64,000 bases of DNA from Branchinecta lynchi (taxonomy: Eukaryota > Arthropoda > Branchiopoda > Anostraca > Branchinectidae). Made by a program: the position numbers and the translations under genes. Positions 44,432 through 55,552 of the stretch are shown piece by piece; position 1 is the first letter of the stretch, and each line of letters opens with the position of its first letter. The stretch is from assembly GCA_023053575.1 (NCBI GenBank), contig JAKZAP010000005.1:3906001-3970000 (forward strand), given 5' to 3'. The notes beneath the pieces were generated by a model that did no database searches, was not told where the DNA came from, and was given only the letters and a program-made list of their open reading frames with translations.

Positions 44432-45643
44432 ATGTTGAAGACGAAAAACATGTCTTCCAATGAAGATAAAGAACTTATGAGAACCAAGGACGAAAATGTG
44501 TGCAGAGATTACATGAGAAACAGTTGCGTCCGGGGAGACCGTTGCAGGTTTCAGCACGTTTCGGGAGACCAGAAAAGGGAAGTGACTGCAAAAGACCTGC
44601 AGTTCTGCCATGATTTTCAAAACACAGGCTGTCCCCGAAGAAGCTGCAAGTTCGTCCATTGCAGTGTAGAAGAAGAGATGAACTACGTTGAAAAGGGGAT
44701 TCTTCCGCAGCATGTCATTCAGTCCTTTATTCAGAGGGGTGTCATACCAGACGCAGTAGTGACAGAACCAGGCGAAGTTCCTATCTGCAAGGACTTCTTA
44801 AAAAACGAGTGTTTTCGTGGGCTTAAGTGTCGGTTCCGACACACGTACCTTGAAACACAAGAAAGGAAAATAGAAGCCTCTACTGAAGTTAGGCACACAG
44901 AGCCAGAGAATGATTCAAGGCCGAAAAGATTAAGGCAGGAAGGCGAATCCGTTTTCGAAGCATGTGTGGCACATGTTGATTCTAATGTTACATTCTTCAA
45001 TGAATACACCAGTGAAGTAAAAATCCTTAGGGAGGAAAACGTCATTTTGAAACAGCAGTTAGAAGGCATGAAGAGACAGTTGTATAACCTAATGGCAACT
45101 AATGAGTTTCTTTTGGAGCAGAATGCGCATCTACGGTTAGGCAAAATGTCTTCTGTTGTTTCTGGCTTATACCACCCTATCAGCCAGCTATCATCAGCCG
45201 GTGGCAACCTTGGTGTTATTACACAGCCTGCACAAAGCGTCTCCGTTATTTCCCAAAACGGCCATGGCCAGCCTACTGTATCCATGTCCGGTGTCCCTAC
45301 GGTTCAGACGTTAGCGACCGTCTCCGTTCCAACAATGACTGTTCCTGTGACTGTTCCAGTCTCATGTACGACGGGATTGGCCACTGTATCTATTGCCCAT
45401 ATACCAGATACGATTTCTACATCGTATGCGACATTAACAGATGCCGGCAGTTTAGCCCCTAGGATTCAAATCCCCTCTGCCCCGATCACATTAAATACAG
45501 GAGCGACATCACTGGGAATTAGTAATGTACCGTGCACTCTTGCCTATCCTATCATGTCTCAGGCCGCTTACCCTGTTGTGTCTCAGGCCACTTATCCTGT
45601 TGTGTCTCAGGCCACAACTTCCACTTTCAGTATGCTGAGATAA
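44432..45643 (+). CDS. ZC3H10: CCCH zinc-finger protein, ZC3H10-like
   Basis: A single open frame of 403 codons. It has three CCCH fingers at about residues 24-42 (C-x7-C-x5-C-x3-H), 59-76 (C-x7-C-x4-C-x3-H) and 119-137 (C-x7-C-x5-C-x3-H). A leucine-rich coiled coil follows near 195-240 (REENVILKQQLE, NLMATNEFLLEQNAHLR). The C-terminus is long, Ser/Thr/Val/Pro-rich and of low complexity, ending in repeats of YPVVSQAT. The finger spacing, the VPICKDFLK context and the LLATNE-type coiled coil are those of animal ZC3H10, an RNA-binding nuclear protein of similar length (434 residues in human). Two starts are possible. ATG 44432 has a weak context and ATG 44450 has A at -3; the latter may be the true start. 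The coding part lacks introns. It converges with DCAKD. Confidence 0.93.
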   Translation: MLKTKNMSSNEDKELMRTKDENVCRDYMRNSCVRGDRCRFQHVSGDQKREVTAKDLQFCHDFQNTGCPRRSCKFVHCSVEEEMNYVEKGILPQHVIQSFIQRGVIPDAVVTEPGEVPICKDFLKNECFRGLKCRFRHTYLETQERKIEASTEVRHTEPENDSRPKRLRQEGESVFEACVAHVDSNVTFFNEYTSEVKILREENVILKQQLEGMKRQLYNLMATNEFLLEQNAHLRLGKMSSVVSGLYHPISQLSSAGGNLGVITQPAQSVSVISQNGHGQPTVSMSGVPTVQTLATVSVPTMTVPVTVPVSCTTGLATVSIAHIPDTISTSYATLTDAGSLAPRIQIPSAPITLNTGATSLGISNVPCTLAYPIMSQAAYPVVSQATYPVVSQATTSTFSMLR

Positions 45644-46595
45644 GCATAGTACGGATTGAACGTTCGGGATTAGCACTGTGAGATAAGCTAACATTTTATT
45701 TTTCAGAAATCTGTCTGAACAATACCAGGTTGACTAAATCGATCGAATGTAGATCGGCCTGCAGTGATATTAATCTGTGCGTATATTCGGAGTGATTAAT
45801 GGCGGTTTTTCTTTGATCATTTCGATTAGGAATGAAAGGTTGGATTGTACAGTATGGTGATCGGAGTGAGGCTTTTGATATTCGAAGACAATTTTTGATG
45901 GTTGTATGGAGGTGCATACTCCTTCCTTTGAAAGAAATCACAGACATCGAGTTCAAGCTATGTAGAGTGCGATCTGTCTTACATTTGCAGTCCAGATGTC
46001 CTTTCAGACAGGTTGGAACAACGATGGTACATTATATAGTGACTATTAAGAGGAGGTTAGAACTCATCCAAACCTTTTGGAGTGTTACGTAGAAACAATT
46101 CCCACATGCCCAAGACGAGCGGGGAAGTTTAATCGCGTAAACTTTTGGAACACAGTAGAGGCATCAGGCATGCTTCTTTGAACAGTTGTTTAACAGTGCC
46201 ATTTTATCCACTTGCTGCGATTAAAATAAGATACTGATCAGTCAAAACATTTCATTAAATGCTGCTTAGAACTTCTGATTGCAGTTATTGTTTTATTGAG
46301 CAATACAAATGCATATTCGTTAAATAACTTTTCAAAGAAGTATATCCCTACTGTAAGTAGACTCGAACAAGCCAGGTATCTTCGGTTTCAGTTATTGAGT
46401 TGATACTTTTGGCACGAAAGAGGTATAGAAACAAGCGACTGCTGTCGCAAAGGTTCATTGTATATTTTTTGTCTTTCTTGTGAACCCTTTTTTTATACTA
46501 AACTTGATTGGGTTATATTTAAATTTATAACATAAAACTAGCACAAGACACTCAAACTCTTCCCGACTCACCGAACACAAAGATAAGCGTACTCG
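45644..46595. promoter_or_regulatory. Convergent 3' untranslated regions and poly(A) signals
   Basis: A plus-strand ATTAAA at 46220-46225 could end ZC3H10, and a minus-strand AATAAA (TTTATT at 46292-46297) could end DCAKD. The predicted cleavage sites would then fall within about 50 bp of each other. Chance frames at 45696-46092 occur on both strands. Confidence 0.45.
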
Positions 46596-46908
46596 CTACC
46601 ATTTCTTCAGAGCCCCTGTAAAAAGGAACCAAAGTCCGGTAGAAACTAGCGCCAGGAATCCAAGCACAGCAACTGCTAGAAGAATCCATCGGATTCTATT
46701 AGTCCAATGGAGGTTCAAACTCTTCAGATACGAAATGACTTTTTCTGTTTGTTCTGTCGTGCTTTCCATGGAGCCGTTGTTGTCAATGACGAAATCGGAA
46801 AGTTGGCATTTCTTTTCAAGGGGCATCTGTGCAGCCATTCGGTTCCTCGCGTCCTTCTCGGGCATGTCGTTACGTTTCTGAAGGCGCTGTAGTTGTTCAC
46901 TGTCGTCG
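46596..46908 (-). CDS. DCAKD: Dephospho-CoA kinase domain protein, terminal exon
   Basis: The acceptor CCTTCCAG at 46909 is followed by a base that completes the Cys codon left open by the previous exon, then 103 residues to TAG at 46596-46598. The sequence covers the end of the kinase fold (LQRLQKRNDMPEKDARNRM, AQMPLEKKCQLSDFVIDN), which corresponds to the RLMxRN...A...QLP...K...ADxVIDN block of the family. A C-terminal hydrophobic segment follows (WILLAVAVLGFLALVSTGLW), as in animal DCAKD. This is the helical region that closes over CoA and the putative membrane anchor. The upstream intron is about 7.4 kb of mobile DNA. Confidence 0.95.
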
Positions 46909-47019
46909 CTGGAAGGATATGAGATTGACCCAACCCCCAAAAAAGTATATCGAAAAGAGCAAAAACAAGTAATATCGATACCAGCCGTGGCTCGCAAGTT
47001 ACGAACTGGGCCCATTCTA
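46909..47019 (-). other. Start of DCAKD long intron (3' end in transcript sense)
   Basis: Contains the polypyrimidine tract and acceptor. Frames reading through from the exon into this part are intronic. Confidence 0.7.
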
Positions 47020-47409
47020 AGGTGTGTTCTCGCCGTTCACGCGAGGACTGCACTGTAGAAGCACCGCGTTTTTTCTTCTCCCGGGGACTCATTCCCCGTA
47101 TTCTCATGAGTTCCCTCGGACGGGGAATGCTCCAACACCATCATAAAAAAGGACTCCCTTTCAGATTCGGAGGGGAATCAGTTTTTGCTGGTGTTGGTGC
47201 AATTTGGAATAAAATAAAAGCAATCAGAATAACTAAAACCAAAAATAAAACGGATCCAGACTAATTTCGTCAACTGTATATTTTTTTTTCGGACAAAATC
47301 TGTTTTGGAAGCATTCCCCGTGTTCTCCTTGTTTTCCGTACGCGGAGTCCGCGTGGAGCGGCGTGGAGTGAATCTCTGAAACTCCTCGGGGAACGGCGAG
47401 AATACGCCT
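47020..47409. mobile_element. Family H element, copy H2 (complete MITE)
   Basis: Ends AGGTGTGTTCTCGCCGTTC and the complement of AGGCGTATTCTCGCCGTTC. CTA flanks both sides (47017-47019 and 47410-47412). A 3-bp TWA-like duplication suggests PIF/Harbinger relatives. The interior has CGGGGAATGCTCC and its mirror GGAAGCATTCCCCG. Confidence 0.75.
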
Positions 47410-47412
47410 CTA

Positions 47413-47743
47413 GATGTCCCTGAACTCAGACATATGTCCTCAAGTATAATTTAGACCTGAGACGTGTCCTGGTTCACGAATTTCATGGGCAATCTTCGCC
47501 CAGTTGCCCATGAGCGTGGAATTAAACTCTAAAAGTGTCGTTCCGGCCCTAGGATCCATCCAAAGTACAAGGAATCGCTTCGTCTGTCCCTAGCTGGGGT
47601 CAAGTTACGAGCATTAGTCACTGGGAAGTCGGGGCCCAGTTTCCCCTGAACCAGGTGGGACTCCAAAATGCATAATTAAACCCCAATGTCAACATGTGTG
47701 CCAAGTTTCAACTTCATACCTGTAACTGTTCATGACTCCACAA
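47413..47743. other. Unassigned, distant relative of the A/B head module
   Basis: Contains GTGCCAAGTTTCAACTTCAT, close to the complement of the GATGAAACTTGG module of families A and B, but no element ends. Confidence 0.35.
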
Positions 47744-48697
47744 AAACAAGACCAGTTTCTATGGGATCCCAAAAATGTTTGAACCCCTATAAGTCACCTA
47801 TAAGTCATATCTGTTTTGACAAAAATTCCCGCTACTTCTGCCAATTTCCCGGTCTCGGCCAAACTCCGGAAATACTTGTCCGGCGAAAAAAGAAAGCTCA
47901 AAAACTAACTGAGGATATCTTCTTTCCCCAATAATGAACATCTAATCAACTTCAAATAAAAATTTAACTTATAACAAATTTTCCGACTCCAGCCGGATTC
48001 CGGTCAAACTATATGTCCGGGTAAGAAATGATTGTCAGACATGGATTCAGCATCTCTTCTTACCCCTAAATCGGATATCTAATCAACTACAAATAAAACC
48101 ATAACTTTTAAAAAATTTCCGGTTTTGGCCGGATTCCGGGCGAACTACATGTCCGGGTAGAAAATTGTTTTCACTTAAGTGTTCAGCATGTCTTCTTGCC
48201 CTAAATCGAACATCGAATCAACTCCAAATAAAACTTTTAATTTTAATAAACTGTCCGGTTTGGGTCGGATTCCGGGCGAACTACTCGTCCGTCAAGAAAA
48301 TGGGTTTCACCATCGTGTTCAGCATGTCTAATCAGCACATCTAATCAACTTCAAATAAAACTTTTACTTTTAACAAACTTTCCGGTTTCGGCCGGATTCC
48401 CGGTGAACTACTTGTCCGATGACACAATGGTTTTCACCATCGTGTTCAGCATGTCGTCTTACCCCATAACCGATTTTCACATTAGCTGTTTCAAAACATT
48501 TTGTTTGCCCCTTAATTTGAACCCCCTCCCACCCCTAAATGTATGGCTACAAAGCCCATCTACGAACTTGACTTGTCCGATGACCCAACGAATCCTCACA
48601 CCAAGTTTCATTTACCGTGCAGTTACAGTTATCGTGCTTACAGACGGACAACTTTTGCGATGTCATAGGTATCCCTCCACTTACGTTTTGGGATCCC
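47744..48697 (+). mobile_element. Family B element, copy B4
   Basis: Starts AACAAGACCAGTTTC, has about four 137-bp units, and ends CACTTACGTTTTGGGATCCC. The TCCG tract is reduced. It sits in DCAKD intron sequence. Confidence 0.75.
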
Positions 48698-49128
48698 GAA
48701 AACTGAAAAGGAGCTGCAGCGGCCGCAAGCGTGGATTGTCCTCGCTAAATAAGAATGAAGAACGTCATTCCTTCTCCTTCAGAAAGCTAGACCATTGCGG
48801 ATCAGTGATGTGCATATGGAGAATGTTAGCGTAGAAATATAGCTCCCCTGTTGAGAGATGGATTTTCACCCCTACCGAAGACAAAAGCGAACGAAGAAAA
48901 TAGGACTACTATCGTTGTATTGAATTCCGGCTACCCGAGATGGAGCACCGAAGTTAAAGCATAACTCTTACTAAAAAGGATCTTTTCACTATGAAGTGGA
49001 TCTGAAAATTTTGTGTATACAATACCATTACTATCACCTGAATTTAGCGATTTTCTTGTTAGCGCACGTCGATTCTCCTCTCCGATGTGGCGAGTGGGCG
49101 CTAAACATTTGAAAACTGAACGCACCAT
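48698..49128. other. No recognised feature
   Basis: Intronic; no exon consistent with DCAKD was found here. Confidence 0.3.
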
Positions 49129-49690
49129 GGTTAACAAGACCAAAGGTGTCGATGGAATCCCAAAAATCTAAGATTTGATCCAGACAATTGGGTCTTACCT
49201 TCGCCAGATTCGGTCTTCGCTAGGCTAATCATCAGAGAAAACCGAGTTCAGATATTCTATCTATCTATACCTCTATAAGCCATATCTATTTTTACGATAC
49301 TGACCGAAACTTCCTGCTTTACTTCTGCCAAACTTGCGGTTTCGCCCGAATTCCGAGCGAACTACTAGTCCAGCAAAGCAAGAAAATTCAGAAACGAATC
49401 CAGCGTACCTCCTTATCCCAATAAAGACCATCTAATCAACTTTAAATAAAACTTTGACTTAAAAAAAATGCAGGTACATCCGGATTCCAGACTAATTATA
49501 TGTCCGGGTAAAAATTATTGTCATATACAGACTCAGCGTCTCTTCTTACCCCTAAATCTATCATCTAATTAACTTCAGATAAAACTTTTGCTTTTAACAT
49601 ATTTTCTGGTTTTGGCCGGGTTCCAGGCCAACTAGTTGTCCAGCGAGAAAATGTTTTTCACCATCGTGTTCAGCATGTGTCTTACCCCTA
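49129..49690 (+). mobile_element. Family B element, copy B5 (3'-truncated)
   Basis: Starts AACAAGACCAAAGG and carries about three units. It breaks off within a unit near 49690 without the GGGATCCC end. Confidence 0.7.
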
Positions 49691-50195
49691 TATCAAACAT
49701 TTATTAATCCCAAAAAAGTGGGAAAACTAAGTAAATAAGAGAAGTCAAAAACAGAAGATTCGTATGTCCTTGTGTGTGAACAAGTACTCAGCGGTTGAAG
49801 GTTCTGGCAAATTTTGAGTTGCAAAGCGGGGCGAACCCGGAACGGCCGAAAAAGCGCTTAAACTTCGTAGGAACAAAACGCAAAAATTGAGAAAGGTAAG
49901 GATTTTGGAAGCTTGTAATTCCATAAGGGAGCTAGGTATATTATAAAAGACAGAATAAGCAAGAGGGTTCCTTTAAGTTTTGTCCTTGTCGGAAAAAACA
50001 GCAATGTAAGGGCGGCTTGCCACCATTCAAATGAAGCCATTGCAAGCTAAGGTTATGCTAATTGAAATCATGAAAAATGTTGGTAGGATCTAACAAGATG
50101 ATTTCAGTACTAAAGACAAAAGAATCCGTGGGTGGTGCTTTTTGGTCTTAACTCTCTCTACTGATAGTGACTCAACAAGGTTCCCGGCAAATTTT
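49691..50195. other. No recognised feature
   Basis: Intronic DNA; chance minus frame at 49858-50040. Confidence 0.3.
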
Positions 50196-50310
50196 TGGGA
50201 TCCCAAAACGTAAGTGGAGTGATACCTATGATATCGCAAAAGTTGTCCGTCCGTCTGTAAGCACGATAACTCTCGAGGGAAGGAGATATTTTGATGAAGC
50301 GAGGGGAGAC
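50196..50310 (-). mobile_element. Family B end fragment B6a
   Basis: TTTTTGGGATCCCAAAACG plus about 100 bp of head module, ending in GATGAAGCGAGG. A second, complete copy begins 215 bp on. Confidence 0.65.
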
Positions 50311-50412
50311 AATTTTAGTTGAGGATTCTGTGGACTAGTAGCATGTCCCCTCTCTTCCGCCGGTAAGTGTCGGGATCTTCAGTTTCTGCAGTCGTTGTTC
50401 ATACGGTCTCCT

Positions 50413-51889
50413 TTTGGGATCCCAAAACGTGAGTGGAGGGATAGGCCTACCTATGACATCGCAAAAGTTGTCTGTCTGTCCGTCTGTAAGCACGATAACT
50501 CTCGAAGGGAATGAGATATTTTGATGAAACTTGGTGTGAGGATTCGTTGGGTCGTCGGACAAGTCAAGTTCGTAGATGGGCTTTGTAGCTCTACATTTAG
50601 GGGTGGGGGAGGGGATTCAAATTAAGGGACAAACAAAATATTTTGAAACAGCTAATGTGATAGTCGATTATGGGGTAAGAATACATGCTGAACACGATGG
50701 TGAAAATCGTTTTATCTGAAGTTGATTAGATGTTCGATTTAGGGGTAAGAAGACATGCTGAAGACGATGGTCAAAACTATTTTCTCGACGGACAAGTATT
50801 TCGCCCGGAATCCGGTCCAAACCGGAAAGTTTGTTGCAAGTAAAAGTTTTATTTGAAATTGATTAGATGTTCGATTTAGGGGTAGGAAGACATGCTGAAG
50901 ACGATGGTGAAAACTATTTTCTCGACGGACAAGTATTTCACCCGGAATCCGGCCGAAACCGGAAAGTTTGTTGCAAGTAAAAGTTTTATTTGAAACTGAT
51001 TAGATGTTCGATTTAGGGGTAGGAAGACATGCTGAAGGTTAAGGTGAAAACTATTTTCTCGACGGACAAGTATTTCGCCCGGAATCCGGCCCAAACCGGA
51101 AAGTTTGTTGAGAGTAAAAGTTTTATTTGAAGTTGATTAGATGTTCGATTTAGAAGTAGGAAGACATGCTGAAGACGATGGTGAAAACTATTTTTTCGAA
51201 GGAACAAGTATTTCGACCGGAATCCGGCCTAAACCGGAAAGTTTGTCAAAATTAAAAGTTTTATTTGGAGTTGATTAGATGTTCGATTCAGGGCAAGAAG
51301 ACATGCTGAACACTTATGTGAAAACAATTTTCTACCCGGACATGTAGTTCGCCCGGAATCGGGCCAAAACCGGAAAACTGTTGGAAGTCAAAGTTTTATT
51401 TCTAGTTGATTAGATAAGCGGTTTAGGGGTAAGAAGAGATGCTGAGTCCCTGTATAACAATCATATTTTACCCGGACATATAGTTCGACCGGAATCCGGC
51501 TGGAATCGGAAAATTTGTTATAAGCTAAATTTCTATTTGAAGTTGATTAGATGTTCATTACTGGGGAAAGAAGATACCCTGATTTCGTCTTTGAGCTTTC
51601 TTTTGTCGCCGGACAAGTAGTTCTGGAGTTCGGCCGGAACCGAGAAATTGGCAGAAGTGGCAGGAAGTTTTCGTCAAAACAGATATAACTTATAGGGGTA
51701 AACACACTAGCTGAATCCATATCTGAACTTGGTTTTCTCAGGTGATTAGCTATTTGGCCTTAATCTGTTTCTGAATTTTAACTGTAAAAATTTTCAAGGA
51801 GTCTGGCGATGAGTCGATCTGGCTAAGACCCAGTTGTCTGGATCAGATATTGAATTTTTGGGATCCCATCGAAACCTTTGGTCTTGTTC
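50413..51889 (-). mobile_element. Family B element, copy B6b (full length)
   Basis: Complete copy: TTTTGGGATCCCAAAACG, TCTG/TCCG tract, GATGAAACTTGG, and seven to eight ~137-bp units. The GATTAGATG word at 50861, 50998, 51135 and 51273 gives periods of 137, 137 and 138. The copy then ends CCTTTGGTCTTGTT. Neighbouring units at 50860-51240 are the most alike, which suggests recent local duplication. LINE sequence abuts the exact terminus. Confidence 0.85.
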
Positions 51890-53250
51890 GATTTTGTTGC
51901 TCGCCTCTGGACACCTTCGATTAGTTTCTTGTCTTGTTTGTAATAGGGTGAGGCGAGGGCGTTGCCGCTCTCCAGCTTGGGCCTGACCAAAGCTTTGTAG
52001 AGCTTCAGCATGACAGTTGGTTTGCGGGATGCGACTGATCGTTTTATCATCCCTAGGGTTTTATTGGCGCTAGCCGCTATCTTTTTGGTGTGAGCGTGGA
52101 ATTTTAGTTTGTCGTCCACAATAGCTCCGAGGTCCCTTTCTTCTGAGGTGGAAGGGATCGGGATTGGGGGGCTTGATCCATGTCTTCTCATCTGGTACTG
52201 TCGCTTTGGGTTATTGTGTCCAAATTTGTCTGGGTTGAACTCTAGTTTCCATTGACTTGACCAGTCAGTTTAAGTGTTGAGGTCTTCTTGAAGGGTGTTC
52301 GTAAAGGCATTGGCAATAAGCTTCGAGTCATCTGCGTATTGTGGCATGGGATTCTTCAGAAGCTGATGTGCGTCTTTGATGTATATGTTGAAGAGGGTTG
52401 GTCCTAGAACTGTCCCTTGCGGGACTCCACTAAGTACTGCGGCTTCCGATGACAAGACCTCCTCACCTGCTATCCCGAAGACTCAGAATCTTTGCTTGCG
52501 TCCCGTCAGGAAGTTCTGCACCCAATCTGCTACATGAGGATGAATAAAGCATGCGTCAACCTTGATGCGCAATCTTCGGTGACTGACTTTGTCGAATGCT
52601 TTGGCCTGGTCAAGGAGTGCTACGTCAACTGGTGTGGCTTGCTCCTGAAGATTGGTGACGATCTCGTAGGACTCTATATTTCTCTTCTTGTAGATGGGAG
52701 TGATGGTGGCAGTTTTCCAGTCCCCAGGTATGGATCCTTGATCAAGCGACAGTTGAAATATACTTGTCAGTACTGGATCTAGAACAGAGCTGGCCTCTTT
52801 CACTGTCCTTGGGTGTATCCCATATGGTCCCCTAGATTTGTTGGGGTCTAGGGCCGCGAGACGTTTTTCGACATCTGACAAACAACAATCCTTTCCATGG
52901 GTATGGTGACGGTATATTTTGTCATTTCTGGTAGGTCCTTGTCGTTTAAGTCATTGGTGTACACAGAAGCGAATTGCTCGTTCACGGACTTTCAAGTGGG
53001 GTGGTTGAGGTTGACCCGTCAGGTCTTTGGAGGGGGGGGGGGGATAGTTCGCCGAACTGACCTCAAGGATGACACGTGCCGCCAGAATCTCTTTGGGTTT
53101 GTTTTTGCGTCGTTAGCAAGCGATTCTTCATGCTTGGATATGCATTGGTTGATGGCCTTTTTGCACATCTTCCTGGCATGCTTGTAGGCTTGCTTCCAGA
53201 CTTTCGGGAAGAGAGCTTTTACGGTACCTTGACCAGGCCCGCTTTCGCTT
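51890..53250 (-). mobile_element. Non-LTR retrotransposon reverse transcriptase, inactive
   Basis: Minus-strand remnant of a CR1/jockey-type polyprotein. In order it has a pre-RT segment with TNPKRFWRHV (about 53090), the fingers motif LDPNKSRGPYGIHP, DWKTATITPIYKK, the palm DQAKAFDKVSHRR, then GVPQGTVLGPTLFNIY, the catalytic YADDSK box (about 52350), and the thumb LGAIVDDKL...LYKALVRPKLE (about 51950-52130). The frame is broken between these blocks. The 3' end stops exactly at the family B terminus, and the 5' end at 53250 runs into truncated family B sequence. Confidence 0.85.
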
Positions 53251-54108
53251 TTTGATTGAAGTTGATTAAATGTTTGATAGGAGTAAGAAGACATGCTGAG
53301 CACGATGGTGAAAACCATTTTCTCGCTGGACGAGTAGTTCGTCTGGAATCCGGCAAAAACAGGAAAGTTGATTAAAAGTAAAAGTTTCATTTGAAGTTGA
53401 TTGAATGTTTGATTTCGGGGTAAGAAGATATGCTGAGCATGATGGTGAAAATCATTTTCTCGCCGGACAAGCAGTTCGTCCGGAATCCAGCCAAAACCGG
53501 AAAGTTGGTTCGAAGTAACAGTTTCATTTGAAGTTGATTAAATTTAAGTGTTTGATTTCGGGCTAAGAAGACATGCTGAACCCGACGGTGAAAACCATTT
53601 TCTCGCCGGACAACTAATTCGCCTGTAATCCGGCCAAAACCGGAAAATATGTTACAAGCAAAACCTTTATCTGAAGTTGATTAGATGATAGAATTAGGGG
53701 TAAGAAGAGACGCTGAGTCTGTATATGATGATCATTTTTTACCCGGACATTTAATTAGTCCGGAGTCCGGTTGTACCCAGATTTTTTTTTAAATCAAAGT
53801 TTTATTTAAAGTTGATTAGATGTTCTTTATAGGGATAAGGAGATACGCCGCTTTCGTTTCTGAATTTTCTTTTTTTGCTGGACTAGTAGTTCGCTCGGAA
53901 TTCGGGCGAAACCGCAAATTTGGCAGTAGTAAAGCAGGAAGTTTCGGTCAGTATCGTCAAGATAGATATGGCTTATAGAGGTATAGATAGATAGGTAGAT
54001 AGAATATCTGAACTCGGTTTTCTCTGATGATTAGCCTGCAGGCGAAGACAAGACCCAATTGTCTGGATCAAATCTTAAGATTTTTGGGATCCCGTCGACA
54101 CCTTTGGT
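53251..54108 (-). mobile_element. Family B element, copy B7 (truncated)
   Basis: Begins inside a unit, carries about four units and the terminal section with a GATAGATAGGTAGATAG tract near 53985, and ends CCTTTGGTCTTGTT. Its terminal ~300 bp closely match those of B3. Confidence 0.75.
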
Positions 54109-54271
54109 CTTGTTCCATTCGGTGACACGGGAAGAAAATTTTCGGTAGCCTCACAGCTTGATTCCCTTGTTGCAGGACTGGGAATGAACGTTATTCGGTA
54201 GGACATACAGACTATTTCTTTCGTAATGAATGGTCAGCTTGGCTTCAAACCTTATATACATACAGACTTAC
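54109..54271. other. Intron flank of DCAKD
   Basis: Short intronic sequence next to the donor GTAAGT. Confidence 0.5.
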
Positions 54272-54359
54272 CAATAGACAGTGATTATCTTGTCCACGTA
54301 GTGTATGACGTTACCGCCTTCGAATAGTAGTGGAATGTCGAGTACGGCAAACTGGTAAC
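54272..54359 (-). CDS. DCAKD: Dephospho-CoA kinase domain protein, internal exon
   Basis: An 88-nt exon. Acceptor CCTTCTAG (54360), donor GTAAGT (from 54271). The first two bases complete Gly with the previous exon; then 28 residues (YQFAVLDIPLLFEGGNV...DKIITVY) and an open Cys codon. The VLDIPLLFE segment is the conserved family block that follows the lid and contacts substrate. Joined order: THPKIHKQM (exon at 63.9 kb), DIPLLFE, then RN...A...QLP, as in all dephospho-CoA kinases. Confidence 0.95.
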
Positions 54360-54505
54360 CTAGAAGGTAAGATGCGTTTTGGGGGAGAAAGAAAGTTGAT
54401 TTTTTCGAAGATGGACGATGCTCTACCTTTTTCTTAGAGAAGAGATCGTAGTGGTATAGCGTTCAGGTTCACTTCAAATAAAATAAAAAACGAGATTTTC
54501 GGTTG
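54360..54505. other. Intron flank of DCAKD
   Basis: Carries the acceptor tract; no other feature. Confidence 0.5.
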
Positions 54506-55468
54506 TTTTTATGGCACTTGCCTTCCGGCCAAGTGCTATATACCGATCACTTTTCCGTCGGTCTGTCGGTCGGTTAGTCCGGTGTTTGCGAGTTAGGGTA
54601 CTTCCAGATATGCTAGGACGATGAAACTTGGCAGGCATATTAGGGACCCGACCAAACTAAGTTGGAGATAATCACTTGCCCGATCCGACCATCGTGGGGG
54701 GAGGGAGGGGAGCCGGTATCCGGAAGTTAGTGGCAAGCATAACTTTCGAACGGGTTATCGGATCTTGATGAAAGTTGATATTTGGAGGGACATCATGTCT
54801 CAGATTTTCCATTTCAAGTCCGGACCGAATCCGATGAATGTGGGAGGGGGGCGCAGGGGGGACCGGAAATCATATGACAAGCTTAGAGTGGAGGGATCGG
54901 GATGAAACTTGGTGAGAGGAACAAGCACAAGCCCTAGGTACATCATTGGCAGAAGCGGACGGGATTCGTGCACTGTGGTGGGAGTTGGAGGGGGGGGGGG
55001 CGGAATTCCGGTGACACGGAGTTAAGTTACTTCTAGGTGGGCTGGGACAGTGAAACTTGGCAAGCGTACCAGGGACCCGACCAAACTAATTTGGAAATAG
55101 TCACTTCCCCTATCCGACCACCGTGGGGGGAGTGGAGGGAAGGGGAATGCGGAATCTAGAGGTACGTATAACTTTGGAACGGGTGATCAGATCTTAATGA
55201 AACTTGATATTTGGAAAGACCTCGTGTCTCGGGTGTCCCATGTGAAGTCCGAACCGGATCCTATTATTGTGGGGGGGGGGTCAGAGGGGGAGCCGTAAAT
55301 CTTGTGACACGCTAAGAGTGGAGCGATTGGGATGAAACTTGGTGGGAAGAACAAGCACAAGCCCTAGATTCATCAGTGACAGAACTGGATCGGTTCGAGC
55401 TCTGTGGGGGGAGGAAGGGGGGTCCGGAATTCCGGTGATCCCCAGTTAAAGTACTTCAAGATGTGCAA
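54506..55468 (-). mobile_element. Family A element, copy A8 (5'-truncated)
   Basis: Intact hairpin end (ATGGCACTTGCCTTCCGG loop, CAAGTGCTATA), TCGG tract and two long units. It stops abruptly at AGATGTGC without the AACAAGAGCT end. Confidence 0.75.
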
Positions 55469-55552
55469 CCTGAAAGAAACAATTATTTAATCAGTTTCGA
55501 AGGTATACCTGCTGAGCAACTCCGTACGTAGATCTGACTTAAACTGGTTAAT

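Noticed and set aside
44731..45285. 184-codon minus-strand frame opposite ZC3H10
   Set aside because: Antisense shadow of a well-supported coding sequence, with no recognisable features.
44905..45643. Frameshift or pseudogene status for ZC3H10
   Set aside because: The frame is open throughout, all nine Cys and three His ligands are present, and the tail is normal for a disordered region.
46724..47107. Minus-strand frames reading from the DCAKD last exon upstream
   Set aside because: The exon boundary is fixed by CCTTCCAG and the phase of the previous exon; beyond it the sequence is intron and the H2 element.
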